A stretch of 64,000 nucleotides of DNA from Hippopus hippopus (lineage: Eukaryota > Mollusca > Bivalvia > Cardiida > Cardiidae): assembly GCA_946811185.2 (NCBI GenBank), contig OX328102.1, forward strand, positions 53,173,619 through 53,237,618. Direction: 5' to 3'. The notes under the pieces are model-generated. The model made no database searches and had not been told where the DNA came from. It saw only the letters and a program-made list of their open reading frames with translations. Both the position numbers and the translations under genes were made by a program. Positions 1-10,762 of this stretch are shown piece after piece (position 1 is the first letter of the stretch; every line of letters begins with the position of its first letter).

Positions 1-579
1 GATAATAATCATTCTTTGAACAGCAAACATCATTTTCTTCCCACACTGTTTTTCAAACACTCTTTCTTTGGGTATTGGAAACTAGATCTAGGGTTTGTAT
101 GGTAAAGGGTTAAGTCAGTATCTGGCTACCCCTAGTCATGGTCATAAATGTTAATCCATCACCGACCAGTTGAAACAATACAGGAAATGGTTAAATAACA
201 TTTGCATATCTCACTCCTTTACACTGTCATGTTTGTTGGTGACAGTAAACCCATGTTACTGCTTTTATCCCAAACACTACTTCTCTTTGACATTTCACTC
301 TTAAAAATGATTTGACAACTTACATGCATTTTGAACAAATTTTGAATTATATCTATACAATTTTGATTTGTGGATATTTCCTTGTTCCTATCCATATTAT
401 GTCTTCTAGACAGGCTACTGAGAAAAATGTTTTGAACATGTCAGTATGAAAATTTTGAAATTGCACATTTCACACAGGTTATTTTCTCTGATAATCAGAC
501 AAAAGTGAGGAAATTAAAAATAACTCATTTTTTTTTTAAATTAGGAAACGGGATGTTTTTGACCAGGCTCGCACACCAG
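1..579. other. no feature seen
   Basis: AT-rich sequence; no exon, RNA gene or recognisable repeat. Confidence 0.5.
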
Positions 580-810
580 TTCTTTTACCTTTTACCTCAA
601 AATTCTGACCTTCAACCACCCTAATGGAGAAGGCTTTTGAGGACAGGGTGAAAAAAGGAATAAGTCCTGATTCCCAGAGTTATCTTCTTTTCCTACAATA
701 TTTTCTACCCTCAAACCTATTGTCAAGGCCACATTTGATCTGTGGTCTGCAAATACTTTCGGTGTGGAGTGGACAAGTCTAAAGTTTTGCCATCTGTGTA
801 AGGGTTTAGC
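580..810 (+). mobile_element. degenerate TTAA MITE copy
   Basis: CCTTTTACCTC start and TCTGCAAATACTTTC arm recognisable; central hairpin largely lost. Confidence 0.55.
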
Positions 811-916
811 CTAACCCTAACCCAAATGATAAAAAAAATCAGAATATTTCAAATCCACAGCATTTAAATATGACCGATAAAATGTGATTGTTTATTGGAA
901 TTTAGTTTAACCAAGT

Positions 917-1151
917 TTAACCCTTTACCAAGCAATCCTTTGTTTTAACGACCCTGGTGAAGAAAGAAAAACCTTTTGAAAACATTGTAGGTAAAGGAGA
1001 AAATGCTGGTAACCAGTATTTTCTCCTTTTTCTACAACGTTTTTTACCCCATTAAAGACAAGTCCAAACATGTGAGTAAAATTTAATTTGTTGACTCCAA
1101 ATGCTTTCAATTCGGTTGAGTCAATAAATTTGACGTTTGGTAACAATTTAA
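917..1151 (+). mobile_element. TTAA-flanked palindromic MITE (family description)
   Basis: Typical member of the dominant repeat of the window. Members are about 200-235 bp, begin TTAACCCTTTACCA and end TGGTAAAGAGTTAA (inverted ends, TTAA at both borders). They carry a central hairpin in which GGAGAAAATGCTGGT is followed by its reverse complement. The right arm contains AAATGCTTTCAATTTGG. TTAA borders suggest piggyBac- or Kolobok-type mobilisation; no transposase is present. About 50 copies or pieces lie in these 64 kb. Confidence 0.85.
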
Positions 1152-1264
1152 ACATGTATTTTACATCTCTTGAGAAACAAGTTCATACAACTCGTACTAA
1201 TCTCTTCAGATACTGCTTCCTGGGAACTAAACCAGAACTCATGCCCAATGTGTGGGATTTATAT

Positions 1265-1497
1265 TTAACCCTTTACCAATCAATCCTTAGTTTTTACAAC
1301 CCTGAGACAGAAGTCTTTTAAAAACATTGTAGGAAAAGGAGATAATGCTGGTAGCCAGCATTTTCTCCTTTTACCAAAATGTTTTCTACTCTGGTGGAAA
1401 CAAATTTCAATTTTTAAAATATTTAACTTTATTTTGTCGTCTGCAAGTGATTTCAATTTGGACCTGTTTAATATTTTGTCGTTTGGTAAAGAGTTAA
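1265..1497 (+). mobile_element. TTAA MITE copy
   Basis: Both TTAA borders and the AATGCTGGTAGCCAGCATT hairpin are intact. Confidence 0.85.
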
Positions 1498-1499
1498 AA

Positions 1500-2499
1500 A
1501 TAGAAAATATTGTGGATAAAGGACCAACTGATAGTTACCAACTCTTTCTATGTTTTTACAATGAATCTGAAGTCGTCTATACTGCAATTTGACCGGAATG
1601 TCAGTATTAACCGCTCAGTCCCTAGTAGACCAATTTGAGACTTACCCAAATTCAAACAGTTTGCATAAGACAAACAAGAAGTGAACAAATTTACACTATC
1701 CTTTCCCACGGCTTACAATTCAGAGTTTAAAGCTTTCACAGAGAAGCTCTATATGGAACATACAATAGACTGAATAGCTATACATGTATGATAAATTTTT
1801 GCATTGAATGGATCATGTAGACAAGGTAAACACAAAAAAGTATTTCACACAGGTAGATCCCATGTTCATGTATTTCTGTATGGTAAGAAATACAACTAAA
1901 ATAATTTTCAAAATAATTTTGAGAATTAACTCTTAATAATCTCGGAACATTATTCTTTTATCAAATTTCATGCTGGTTAACAGCATTTCAAAATATTCTT
2001 ATTCTCATGAAAATCGTGATTTGTTGTGGAACCCTTCACCAGGGATCTTATATACATGTGTATATACGATCCCTGCCTTCACCCATGAGAGAATAAACTT
2101 GTACCCGTCAATATTTACAGAATTCTTTACAAGGTACAAATATCAACAAGGACCCATTAACAAATAATTAGAACTAACATCTAACGATTATTAATCGTAA
2201 AAGTCAAGAAAAAGGTTATTTGACATGAAACTAAAGTGTCGGGGAAATGTCTTGTCGTGGAACTGTCTTGAAACCGTCCTTTTTTTTTTTGTTTAATTCC
2301 GCCCGTTAATCTACTGAAAATGCTTCACGTGAAACAAAGTTTATGCCATACACTTAATTCTATCATGTATAGAATATTATTTCTGTAAGCGATGTTCGCC
2401 ATCGCCCCGTAATAGACGTATTTCAATAGATAACGTCGGACATCCGGGCATTTTCGGTGATCACGTGATAGCAACAAGGGCCGAGGTGAACAAACCCGT
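1500..2499. other. non-coding, only micro-palindrome A
   Basis: Short stop-limited ORFs only; T-run near 2280 and a GATCACGTGATAGC palindrome at 2459. Confidence 0.5.
2040..2075. mobile_element. micro-palindromic insertion A (36 bp)
   Basis: CAGGGATC to GATCCCTG with an AT-rich centre (TATATACATGTGTATATA). It is flanked by CCTTCAC on both sides in direct orientation. Confidence 0.6.
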
Positions 2500-2885
2500 A
2501 TAGTAATTTGGTGACATTTTAGAAATGAAATTCACCGTGAAAACGATAAATATGCCAAAAATCGGCCGTACCGATAGTTGTATCAATTATCACTTTCGAA
2601 GAGGCAAAAACTGTCAATATATCAATTTTCCGGTATCCTACAGAAAAAAGAATTATAACGTGCGCTGTCTCCTGTTGGTTTTGATAAAAACTGTCGTATG
2701 CAGACTACATTATTAACACCCGAGAAAGACATAATTAATTTCTAGCAAACTGTCTTAGATTTAAAAGGCAAGAATTATAAAAATTAATGAATTGCCAGCT
2801 GCAGTTAAATCAGGGCTCCGTAATAATGCATTTGAAAACAAAAAAGTGTGCGGACATACATGTTAAGTTTATGCATCTTTTGAAC

Positions 2886-2909
2886 CAGGGATCGTATATA
2901 AGATCCCTG
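2886..2909. mobile_element. micro-palindromic insertion B (24 bp)
   Basis: CAGGGATC, then GTATATAA, then GATCCCTG, flanked by TTTGAAC on both sides. The related repeat block at 55.7 kb lacks it. Confidence 0.6.
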
Positions 2910-3237
2910 TTTGAACTCAAAAATGAGAATGGACTTACCCTATGTAAAAAAATAGATAATTCCAGATCCTATAAACTGTATTTTCAAATGATCATCTGAT
3001 ATGAACAGGGCAGACACATTTTTATGACACGTGTGTGTTAGTCTGTTTTTAGCAAAGACTATGTGTCACGTACTACGGCAGTGATATACCGAGATCAAAG
3101 GAACACCCGGCTAACCCTTTACCAGCTTTATTATGAAAACAGCTTTAGCACATATTTCTCTCCTAAAAATGAAACTTGAACTACCATTTTTATAAGGAAA
3201 GGAAGGTTTGAAATTTGAACTGACCTTCGTCGTTACG

Positions 3238-3320
3238 AAATGACCGGGTGTCGAAACGACTGGATACCTTATGGTGTCGAAATGACCGGGTGTCGAAACG
3301 ACTGGATACCTTATGGTGTT
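3238..3320. repeat. 42-bp tandem duplication
   Basis: GAAATGACCGGGTGTCGAAA... occurs twice in a row, identical over the full unit. Confidence 0.85.
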
Positions 3321-3402
3321 CCAGCTTTTAAGAAATGGTCTGTCGCTGTCTCCTTGCACATAATAAATCTCTATTTTCTTATTACAAAAAATTATCACCA
3401 CT

Positions 3403-3613
3403 CTAATCCTTTACAAAAAAAAAAAAAAAAGACTTCTCCAAGTTGAAATACATTTGCAGACTTCAAATTCGTATGGTTCAGCTAATGAAACTGAATAGAA
3501 AATATCGTGGGAAAAGGAGAAAATGCTGGTTACCCACAATTTTTTCAAAAGATTTCTTTTTATTTCTTTCTTTCTTTCTTTTTTAAACTCGGGATTGTCT
3601 GGTAAAAGGTTAA
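3403..3613 (-). mobile_element. TTAA MITE copy, reverse
   Basis: Ends TCTGGTAAAAGGTTAA; an A-run and a CTTT-run have expanded inside it. Confidence 0.75.
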
Positions 3614-3724
3614 TAGTTTAAATAGATCGAACTAGCGATCCCCGGGTTTCAAGCCCTGTACTTTACCAACTTGGAAATGTCTAACATGTGTTGAACAATC
3701 AGACCATCTATGGCAATTTTTATA

Positions 3725-3960
3725 AATTTATTCTTTACAGAACGACAAAATTTTGACTTGTCCAAGTTAAAAGCATTTAAGGACAACAACAACAACAACA
3801 ACAAAAAAAAGTGCGACTCAAAAATGGAATTTCGTTTAAAAAGGGTAGAAGGCATTGTAAAAGGAGACAATGTTTGTAACTAGAATTTTCTCCTTTTCAC
3901 ACAATGTTATCAAAAGCTATCTTTCTCAGGGTCTTGAAAAAAGGGATTTTAAAGGTTTGC
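3725..3960 (-). mobile_element. degenerate TTAA MITE copy, reverse
   Basis: GACAAAATTTTGACTTGTCC arm and a weakened hairpin; contains (CAA)n. Confidence 0.6.
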
Positions 3961-4022
3961 TAAATGGATTTGAACAATGAGAGTGATGGCATATTTGACT
4001 AAAAATTTAAGTAAACTGCACT

Positions 4023-4227
4023 ATTTAGGACCTAACGAAATCCAAAGCATTTGAAGTCGACAGTTTAGATGTGGGTCAATTTGTTGAGGTGGTTTTTGAA
4101 AAAGTAGGAAATATCGTGGGAAAAGGAGAAAATGCTGGTTCCAAGCATTTCCTCCTTTTACATTTTTTTTTCAAGCACCTTCGTTCCCAGGGTTGTTAAA
4201 ACTCGGAATTGTTTGGTAAAGGGTTAA
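4023..4227 (-). mobile_element. TTAA MITE copy, reverse
   Basis: Hairpin AAAATGCTGGTTCCAAGCAT and right border TTTGGTAAAGGGTTAA. Confidence 0.75.
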
Positions 4228-4769
4228 GAAGCTTTCCAGTCATTTCCAGCTTTCCAGTCCATTTACTGAAGTTACAGCACCACAAGCATACTTTGAATAT
4301 TAAGAAAATCCCGATCTAAAAAAAAATACCGAATTTAGTCATGTTCCTATTTTAAAGACAAATAAAGTGCTGTTCACGTACATAATAGAGTCACGTTCAT
4401 GTCGTAAGAAACATAGCTTCAGTTCAAGTTTTTAATCTTCCATCTCCATTCCCAAAATATTTATATTCCAGCTTAAGTTTTCAAAAGTTTTTAAGAAATA
4501 CTTTGTACATGTATGAATTTTCACAAAATGGGTGAAGGGTTTAACTCCGTGTTCCTTTGATCTCGGTATCGCACTGCAGGGTGGGCGACCCGAGAGCTGT
4601 AATGTAATTGCTCGGTAGAAATAAAAATTTACGCACACGTGTCACATTACACTGACTCTTTTTGTCTGTTACTGATCTTAATTTACCCTTATGTTGATCA
4701 TTTGTGATTAGGATTTGGAATTTTTCGCAGGTTACAGAGGGTAAGTTCATTCTTCAAACTAACATGTTT

Positions 4770-4900
4770 AGCCAAATTAGAAAGAATATTCGAACGAGAC
4801 ATACCAAAGCGATATTTGTCTTTGAAAGAGTAGCAAACATTGTGGAAAAAAGAAAGGATGCTGATTAGTATTTTCCTTTCACTGCAATGTTTTCAAAATT
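4770..4900 (-). mobile_element. partial TTAA MITE
   Basis: Only the arm TTTGTCTTTGAAAGAGTAGC and the hairpin remain. Confidence 0.5.
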
Positions 4901-5514
4901 CAAATATTTTTTTTTTGTACTAGGTTAGATAATTAGCTAACTAAGTCTGTCTTGGGGCAATGTTTAAAAAGTTTTATCAGACTATTCTTTTTTTTTTTGG
5001 CTCAAATATTAGACTATTAAAATGATCACCATCAAATACTAAGATATTTTACAGGTATAGTATTTTTTTATGGCGATACTTGAGAGGTTTAATAGCTTAT
5101 CAACTTTTGAAAATTCAGGAAATCGCCTTGGTCAGAGAGAGGGGTAAAAAAATCTTCGGGAACCATGTAATTCTCCGACCTTTCTTTTAATCTGATGAGC
5201 AACATAATGTAGATTACACTTCTTTTTTTTAAAGCTCGGACACGAAATAAAAAAAAAGGTACATAGATTGTGTTTGGAATATTCATTTCATGTCTGAAGG
5301 GTCTAGACCCACTTTAATATTTAAATGGTAAGTCTATTTGTGGTAGGCCCATTTGATGAAAATCGTCTAAAAGAAAAATTGACAACTCGTCATACGTATT
5401 CAAAAGTATATTTCTAACAGTTATCTTAACTGTCAGTAGCTTTGATTCGTAAAAAACGTAGTTTTTCTTAACGATAGAAATTGCGAACAGCACTAAAATA
5501 TATGGTTGCTATGT

Positions 5515-5523
5515 TATCAATTT
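5515..5523. repeat. 9-bp target-site duplication, left copy
   Basis: TATCAATTT directly abuts the left inverted repeat and is repeated exactly at the other end. Confidence 0.72.
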
Positions 5524-5660
5524 GGCAGTGGCTAGAGATACGGTACCGTATCTCTAGCCTATATCAAAAAAATGGCTAGAGATACGGTACCGTACCTGTA
5601 GCCCCGGAGTTTAAAGATACGGTACCGTATCTCTAGTCATTCTTATGATATAGGCTAGAG
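5524..5660 (+). repeat. left terminal inverted repeat with three GGTACC palindromes
   Basis: It contains three copies of a ~26-bp palindrome centred on GGTACC. Relative to the right end it has one extra copy (about 5560-5601). It ends at GGCTAGAG, after which a micro-palindrome replaces the sequence seen inside the right end. Confidence 0.72.
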
Positions 5661-5690
5661 CAGGGATCTTATATACATATACGATCCCTG
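5661..5690. mobile_element. micro-palindrome C at the TIR/LINE junction (30 bp)
   Basis: CAGGGATC to GATCCCTG again, but here the two flanks (GCTAGAG and TTGTATT) differ. It sits exactly between the left inverted repeat and the LINE reading frame. Confidence 0.55.
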
Positions 5691-5691
5691 T

Positions 5692-6786
5692 TGTATTTTA
5701 AACGGCCGCTTTGATGATGGTAAATGCACATACCATTCTATCTATAGAAATACTCCAGTTTCAAGCACTGTTGACTATGTCATTTCGGATTTGAGTTCTG
5801 TACATCTAGTTAGTAGTATGACTGTTTTAGACATTACCGAATTTTCGGATCATTCGCCAGTTAACTTTACTTTGAGATGTAAACCTGTTGAAGTGAAGAA
5901 GATTGGGGCTACTTCATTTGATAGTATCAAGTGGGATCGCAATGATCTAAGTTACTTTAATCAGTTGTTGCATCTTAACTCTACTAATTTTGAAAATCTG
6001 ACTCAGCAGTTGGTCTCAAATGAGATTGGAATTAATGAATTTGTTGGATCTTTTACCTCCTTGGTACAGAATATATCGTTTTCAAGTTTTGAAAAGCGGG
6101 TTTGCATCCCTTCTAGAGAATCAATGCGCTCTACCAAATCCGTTTGGTTTGATAGCAAGTGCAAAGAAGCTAAGGCTTTTTTTTATCGTGCAAAAAGAAG
6201 ATATGCACGGAGCCGATCTGATGTAGATAAGATTTTGTTCTTACAAGAGCGATCTCTTTTTTGTAAAATTAAAAGGAATGCCAAATTTCGATACCAGAAC
6301 ACCGAAAAACTAAAATTGTCCGATCTTAGTCAAAATTCTCCTAGTAAATTTTGGTCCTATATTAATAAATTTCGTAAGAAAAACAGTGAGTCAGGAATGC
6401 AAGTACACCCCGACGACTTTGTGAAGCACTTTTCAAACACGTCAAATGTTAACGATTTAGTTGATCCTGACATTATATTGAATGTCGATCATTCTACACG
6501 TGACGAACCGTTAGGTATAGATCAGTTAGACAGACCTTTCACGGAGGACGAAATTAAGAAAACAATTTCTTGTCTAAAGCGTAACAAAAGTCCCGACTTT
6601 GAAAACATTGTGGCAAATTTTTTCCTGGATTCGAAAGATTTCATTGCACGTTTTTTAACTGTTTTATTTAATTATATATACGATAGCGGTGTATACCCTG
6701 AGTCTTGGTCGAAGGGTTTTATTGTTCCCATTTACAAAAAAGGTGATACCTCTAATCAGGGATCTTATATACACAGTATAATCTAA
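5692..6786 (+). pseudogene. LINE ORF, first half (endonuclease C-terminus, start of RT)
   Basis: It reads from CILNGRFDDGKCTYHS through KKGDTSN, then runs into the inserted micro-palindrome and stops. Without the insertion the frame continues exactly into the next ORF (NYRGITIVN). Confidence 0.85.
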
Positions 6787-6787
6787 T
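6757..6787. mobile_element. micro-insertion D in LINE coding sequence (25 bp plus 6-bp duplication)
   Basis: CAGGGATCTTATATAC and a divergent right half, flanked by TCTAAT twice. Removing insert plus one repeat (31 bp) restores GDTSN-PCNYRGI in one frame. Confidence 0.65.
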
Positions 6788-8176
6788 CCATGTAATTATA
6801 GAGGCATAACTATTGTAAATACTATCGCCAAAATATTTTCACTAGCTCTCCGAAATCGGTTGAATTCGTGGAGCGAAAGTGAGAATGTTTTGGATGACGC
6901 ACAATTCGGGTTCCGTAATGGACGTTCGACGTCAGATGCAATTTTTATTTTGCACTCACTGGTCCAAAAAGTTTTGAGTGAAAAGAAACAATTATGTTGT
7001 ATTTTTATTGACTTTGAACGTGCTTTTGACACAGTAAATCGGGATGCCTTGTGGTCCAAGTTAATTGAATGTGGCGTCAGTTGTAAAATGATCAAGATTT
7101 TACAATCCATGTATTCCACAGTTAAGTCATGCGTAAAATTTAGTTTTGACATGTTTTTTTTTCTGATTTTTTTTATGTTTCTGTTGGTCTTAAACAAGGA
7201 GAGCCTTTATCGCCTTTATTATTTATTTATAAATGATATTCGAAATGTTATCGATGTCGAATCACTTACTGACAACGATCTGAGAATCTTATCCATATAT
7301 CTATTACTTTTCGCTGATGACATTGTGCTGTTTACTACTAATCGAGAATCTCTTCAAAGTCAAGTTGATAATATAGTCAGGTATTCAAACCAGTGGAGCT
7401 TAAAAATTAACGTATTGAAAACTAAAGTATGTGTTTTTCGAAAAAAGAAAGAACAAATATCGGATCATATCATTATTAATGGTGAATCTATTGAAAATGT
7501 TGACAATTTTATCTATCTAGGCGTTAATTTTACTAGTGATGGAACTTTGACCTCAGCAGTAAAACAACTTAATGACCAAGCACTAAAGGCATATCATAGT
7601 TTACTTGGAGTCTTCGATAGAGTTGCATTAGATATTCGAACTAAATTATCACTTTTTGATTCACTGATTGTTCCAATCTTATTATATGGATCTGAGGTCT
7701 GGGGTATCTATAATTACAAAATTGTTGATAAAATTCATTTACGTTTCTGTCGCTATTTATTAGGAGTAAGCCAACAAACCCCGAACTACGCTGTTTATGG
7801 CGAACTTGGTCGCTTTCCGCTTAATATCTTAGCCAAAGAGAGATCAATTATTTTTTTTCTTAAAATGAAGCAAAATCCCCAAAGTATCACGCATAGTGTA
7901 TTTTTAAGTCAACTTACGGACAATAGAAGTAACTTCTGGGCGTCAAAAATGAAGAAAGTTATTGACCATTTAGGTTTTGGTTTCCTGACAAATATTACTC
8001 CAGTGAATTTATATATACCACCTTTCCAGAGTTTGAAAAACCGGATTAGGGATCAGTTTGTACAAGATTGGCATAGCTATATAAATAGAACCCCAAAACT
8101 TATGTACTACTGCAATTTTAAAACTGATTTTAAGTTTGAAAAATACCTTCATATAATTAAAAATGATCAACTTTGA
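6788..8176 (+). pseudogene. LINE ORF, second half (RT fingers, palm and thumb)
   Basis: It continues the RT from CNYRGITIVNTIAKIF to YLHIIKNDQL. The frame is shifted by one base relative to the first half, which the 31-bp insertion explains. A short out-of-frame patch (about 7155-7215) replaces the expected VGLKQGEPLSPLLF, which is readable in another frame. Confidence 0.85.
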
Positions 8177-8392
8177 ATTCACCTCACTCAAATTAGATTA
8201 AGTTCTCACGCATTAGAAACTGAAACTGGTAGGAGAAATGGTATTGATAGAAATAATCGCCTTTGTAAGTTATGTAATATGAAAGTCATTGAGTCTGAAT
8301 ACCATTTCATTTTAAGTTGCCCGAAATATTACAATCTACGCCAACAATACATTGGAATAATTGCATGGCCCTCTTTACAGAAATTTAATAAA

Positions 8393-9766
8393 GAAGAAGA
8401 TGATGATGATGATGATGATGATGAAGTGCCTAACTCCGCTGATTTTGTTGGCGACAACTCGTCACCGTGAAAATTGAGCTTTTGTCCTTCTACCAGAATA
8501 CGTCTGGTTTGATCTACATTAAACACGCCCTGTTCACAGAAAACGTCTATGTTGTCTTCATGCAACGTACCGCACTGTATCTGACGTTTTAACTCTGGTA
8601 ATTGTTCATTTATGACGTCTTCAGTTGCTCCCTCCGCTGTTTGACCTCTGTAACAACATGTTTAGTCTCTTAAAATATCCTTAGTAGTAGTAGCAAAAAG
8701 TCGCACGATTCATACGGATTTATAGACAAGTCTGTGCCTGTTGTTTCATCGGAATAAAGATATCTGAGAAGCTTAACGCTTTGTACCACACCGTAGTTTA
8801 ACATTGTAAAATGGATCAGTTAGATCACAAGTTCTCTGAAAAGACTTTGGCCAACTCCCTTGTCACAGGCGAGGTGCACAAACTTTAGTCCGATAACATA
8901 TTTGCTTAGATCAGACAATGCATGCCGGTATCTACAGCTGTGTGTGAGATCTTCATTATGCGCTTGAATGCCTTTGACATTTTATAGCCATTTTTCTAGT
9001 TGCACAATGTGACCTGTCATAAAACTTTTATGTCGATTCTAAATTGCATTCTTAGTCTTATACCAAATGGTTTAGCCATTCAGAAATTGCGTCACATTTC
9101 AAATTTGAAAATTCTTGAGAATTAGACAAAGAATGTTATTTGGTTGGTGAAAACAGGTTGTCTGTGTGTTCTTACCTGGGTACTGCATGAGCCCCACAAA
9201 ATGTCGAGGAGATACCAATGTTCAGTGTCTGTTTTGCCCGTTCGATCACTTTCAACATCTTCATTTCGGTTTTCACGTCAAGTCCATAACCGCTTTTGCA
9301 TTCCACAAATGTTGTCCCAGTCTGCTGCATATTTCGCAGACGATTTTCAAATGAAGTGAATAATTCTTCCTCTGTAGCCTGCCGTGTCTTTTCAACAGTA
9401 AAATGTATTCCTCCGCCGGCTTTGTGCACATCCATGTACGTCGCTCCTGCCAACTAATTAAAAATGTGTGTGACTTTTTGCCCCCATTAAACTGTAAAAC
9501 CAAAAACATACCCTTTTAAAGCCTATCATATTAATGCCATCAATGTTTTAACACCAACTAGAGCCCGTTTCCTCACTGGGTAACGAAGTGCCGATGAAGA
9601 CACTACCTGAAAGATGATAGGCACACTAGCCGCAGGGTTATATCTGAAATGATATTGAAACGGCGTTTAATACCAAACAAACAAACAACCCATATATCCT
9701 TACCTTCATAGCAAACTCGTGTACACGATCCCCGGACTATACCGGATGTGTGTGAGCATCGACAAG
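8393..9766 (-). pseudogene. AMDHD1: AMDHD1 partial copy: exons 5, 4 and truncated 3 with introns
   Basis: This stretch matches 21784-23179 almost base for base, introns included; I counted about 15 substitutions, so it is near 99% identical. Copied exons are 8434-8647 (exon 5), 9176-9453 (exon 4) and 9704-9766 (exon 3, missing its first 2 bp and its acceptor). The exon 5 donor GT has become TT at 8432-8433. Exon 5 has lost 12 bp (GLNI, in frame). Exon 4 differs at LVECK to FVECK. It cannot make the enzyme because the N-terminus, exons 6-8 and two splice sites are absent. Retained introns exclude a retrocopy. Left edge: a GAA/GAT microsatellite joined to a LINE; right edge: a TCTA/TCTG simple repeat. 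Confidence 0.93.
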
Positions 9767-9767
9767 C

Positions 9768-9778
9768 TTATCTATCTA

Positions 9779-9809
<31 letters not shown>

Positions 9810-9845
9810 GTCCATCCACCATCCATCCATCCATTTATTTACTTA
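9768..9845. repeat. (TCTA)n(TCTG)n(CATC)n simple repeat at the AMDHD1 fragment edge
   Basis: Begins one base after the last position matching the AMDHD1 source, so it marks the right breakpoint. Confidence 0.9.
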
Positions 9846-10385
9846 TTAAGTTATTTTATTGATTCATTTATTTATTTATTCTTGGGGTGGGAGCGGTGGA
9901 TAGAGTTGCGTGTTTAGGTTCGGGTCTGGTAAGCACGATTCGAACTGAAATTTGATGTGGGCTATTGCTTATGTATATTACAAGCAGAATGTTACGGCAT
10001 GAATTATATATATATTCAAGGCAAACATTAAGGCCAGCATGACATCACAAAATAATGTGAACTTAAGTTTTTGTTTGCTTGAGTTAAGGCTTAATGTTCC
10101 AGTCAACAATTATTCAGTCATGTCGGGACCATAGGGGCATATAGTTTGACTTCAGTTACCCATAGACTATATACCATAGCAAAAAAGCTATGTATCTTTT
10201 CTTGGCGGTAAGTTTCGAACGGGTCGTGATGATACGCTATGATTCTAGAACCGCACGTGTTCCGGAAGCTCTACACAAGATTTAGAATGCGGAAACAACG
10301 GTTCTGTTCATGCAAATTACCCACCGTGTATATATTTGAAAATGTCCAAAAAATTTCGTTTAGCTAAAAGATGCAGCTACGTCCT
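9846..10385. other. unassigned interior of the 6.4-kb transposon
   Basis: No ORF or known repeat; includes a CATTGTTCC-rich AT tract and a GCACGTG site near 10254. Confidence 0.4.
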
Positions 10386-10510
10386 ACCTACACATCGAAT
10401 AGAATATTCTTTCCGAGGATTGGTGATAGTCATTGCGACAGGATTCATTTCTCTCTCACCGCTGTCAAATTTTTCGACAATGGTTATGTGGGAAAGTTTT
10501 ATCATTTTTC
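10386..10510 (+). mobile_element. SINE fragment
   Basis: Contains ATTCTTTCCGAGGATTGGTGATAGTCATTGCGACAGG in part and CTCTCTCACCGCTGT, the body of the same SINE family in the opposite sense; head and tail are missing. Confidence 0.6.
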
Positions 10511-10762
10511 CTCAATGTGTTCAACAGTCTTTTTCCATATGGTCATTAGAAAAATGAAGCATTCATGTTATGCTGTGAATAACCAAAACATTACACTACT
10601 ATATACATGTATATATGTAAATTTTCGACCAGGTCCAGCGCAGGTACTGTGCAGCTGACCATTTCATTTGTTTTCGCGATTCGCACTTTATAATTCTCTT
10701 ATGTTGCTTAAAATATAAATTAATAAAATGGTAAAAAAAGGTCGGCGAATGGTTGCTTGATT

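Larger units (their letters stand above)
2500..4765. repeat. ~2.3-kb repeated block with inverted arms, copy 1
   Basis: Matches 55340-57530 in the same order. Arms at about 2925-3160 and 4545-4765 are inverse and share ACCGAGATCAAAGGAACAC, GTGACACGTGTG-like and GGACTTACCCT. MITEs and a 42-bp tandem duplication lie between the arms. Probably a decayed non-autonomous DNA transposon; the outer border is unclear. Confidence 0.6.
5691..8392 (+). mobile_element. non-LTR retrotransposon (LINE) remnant: endonuclease end plus reverse transcriptase
   Basis: An open frame from 5692 encodes the end of an APE-type endonuclease (VDYVISDL, SDHSPVNF). It is followed by reverse transcriptase: QFGFRNGRST, IDFERAFDTVNR, the catalytic LLFADDIVLF near 7313, LLYGSEVWG, and a Cys/His tail ending FILSCPKYYNLRQ. 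It is broken by a 31-bp insertion at 6757-6787, compensating frameshifts in T-runs at about 7155-7215, and a stop at 8176. The 5' part is missing at 5691 and the 3' end is cut at the AMDHD1 fragment; the relative at 13770 shows the expected ending. No clade is assigned. Confidence 0.9.

Noticed and set aside
6796..7197. 133-aa minus-strand ORF
   Set aside because: Lies opposite the LINE reverse transcriptase and has no recognisable domain.
8279..8470. Protein with a run of eight or nine aspartates
   Set aside because: LINE Cys/His tail read into the GAT microsatellite at the junction; the Asp run is (GAT)n.
9144..9359. Plus-strand ORF nearly identical to one at 22557-22772
   Set aside because: Antisense shadow of AMDHD1 exon 4 and its copy; the similarity simply reflects the duplication.
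8393..9766. A second functional imidazolonepropionase gene
   Set aside because: Only exons 3-5 are present, one donor is destroyed, exon 3 is truncated and the rest of the gene is missing.
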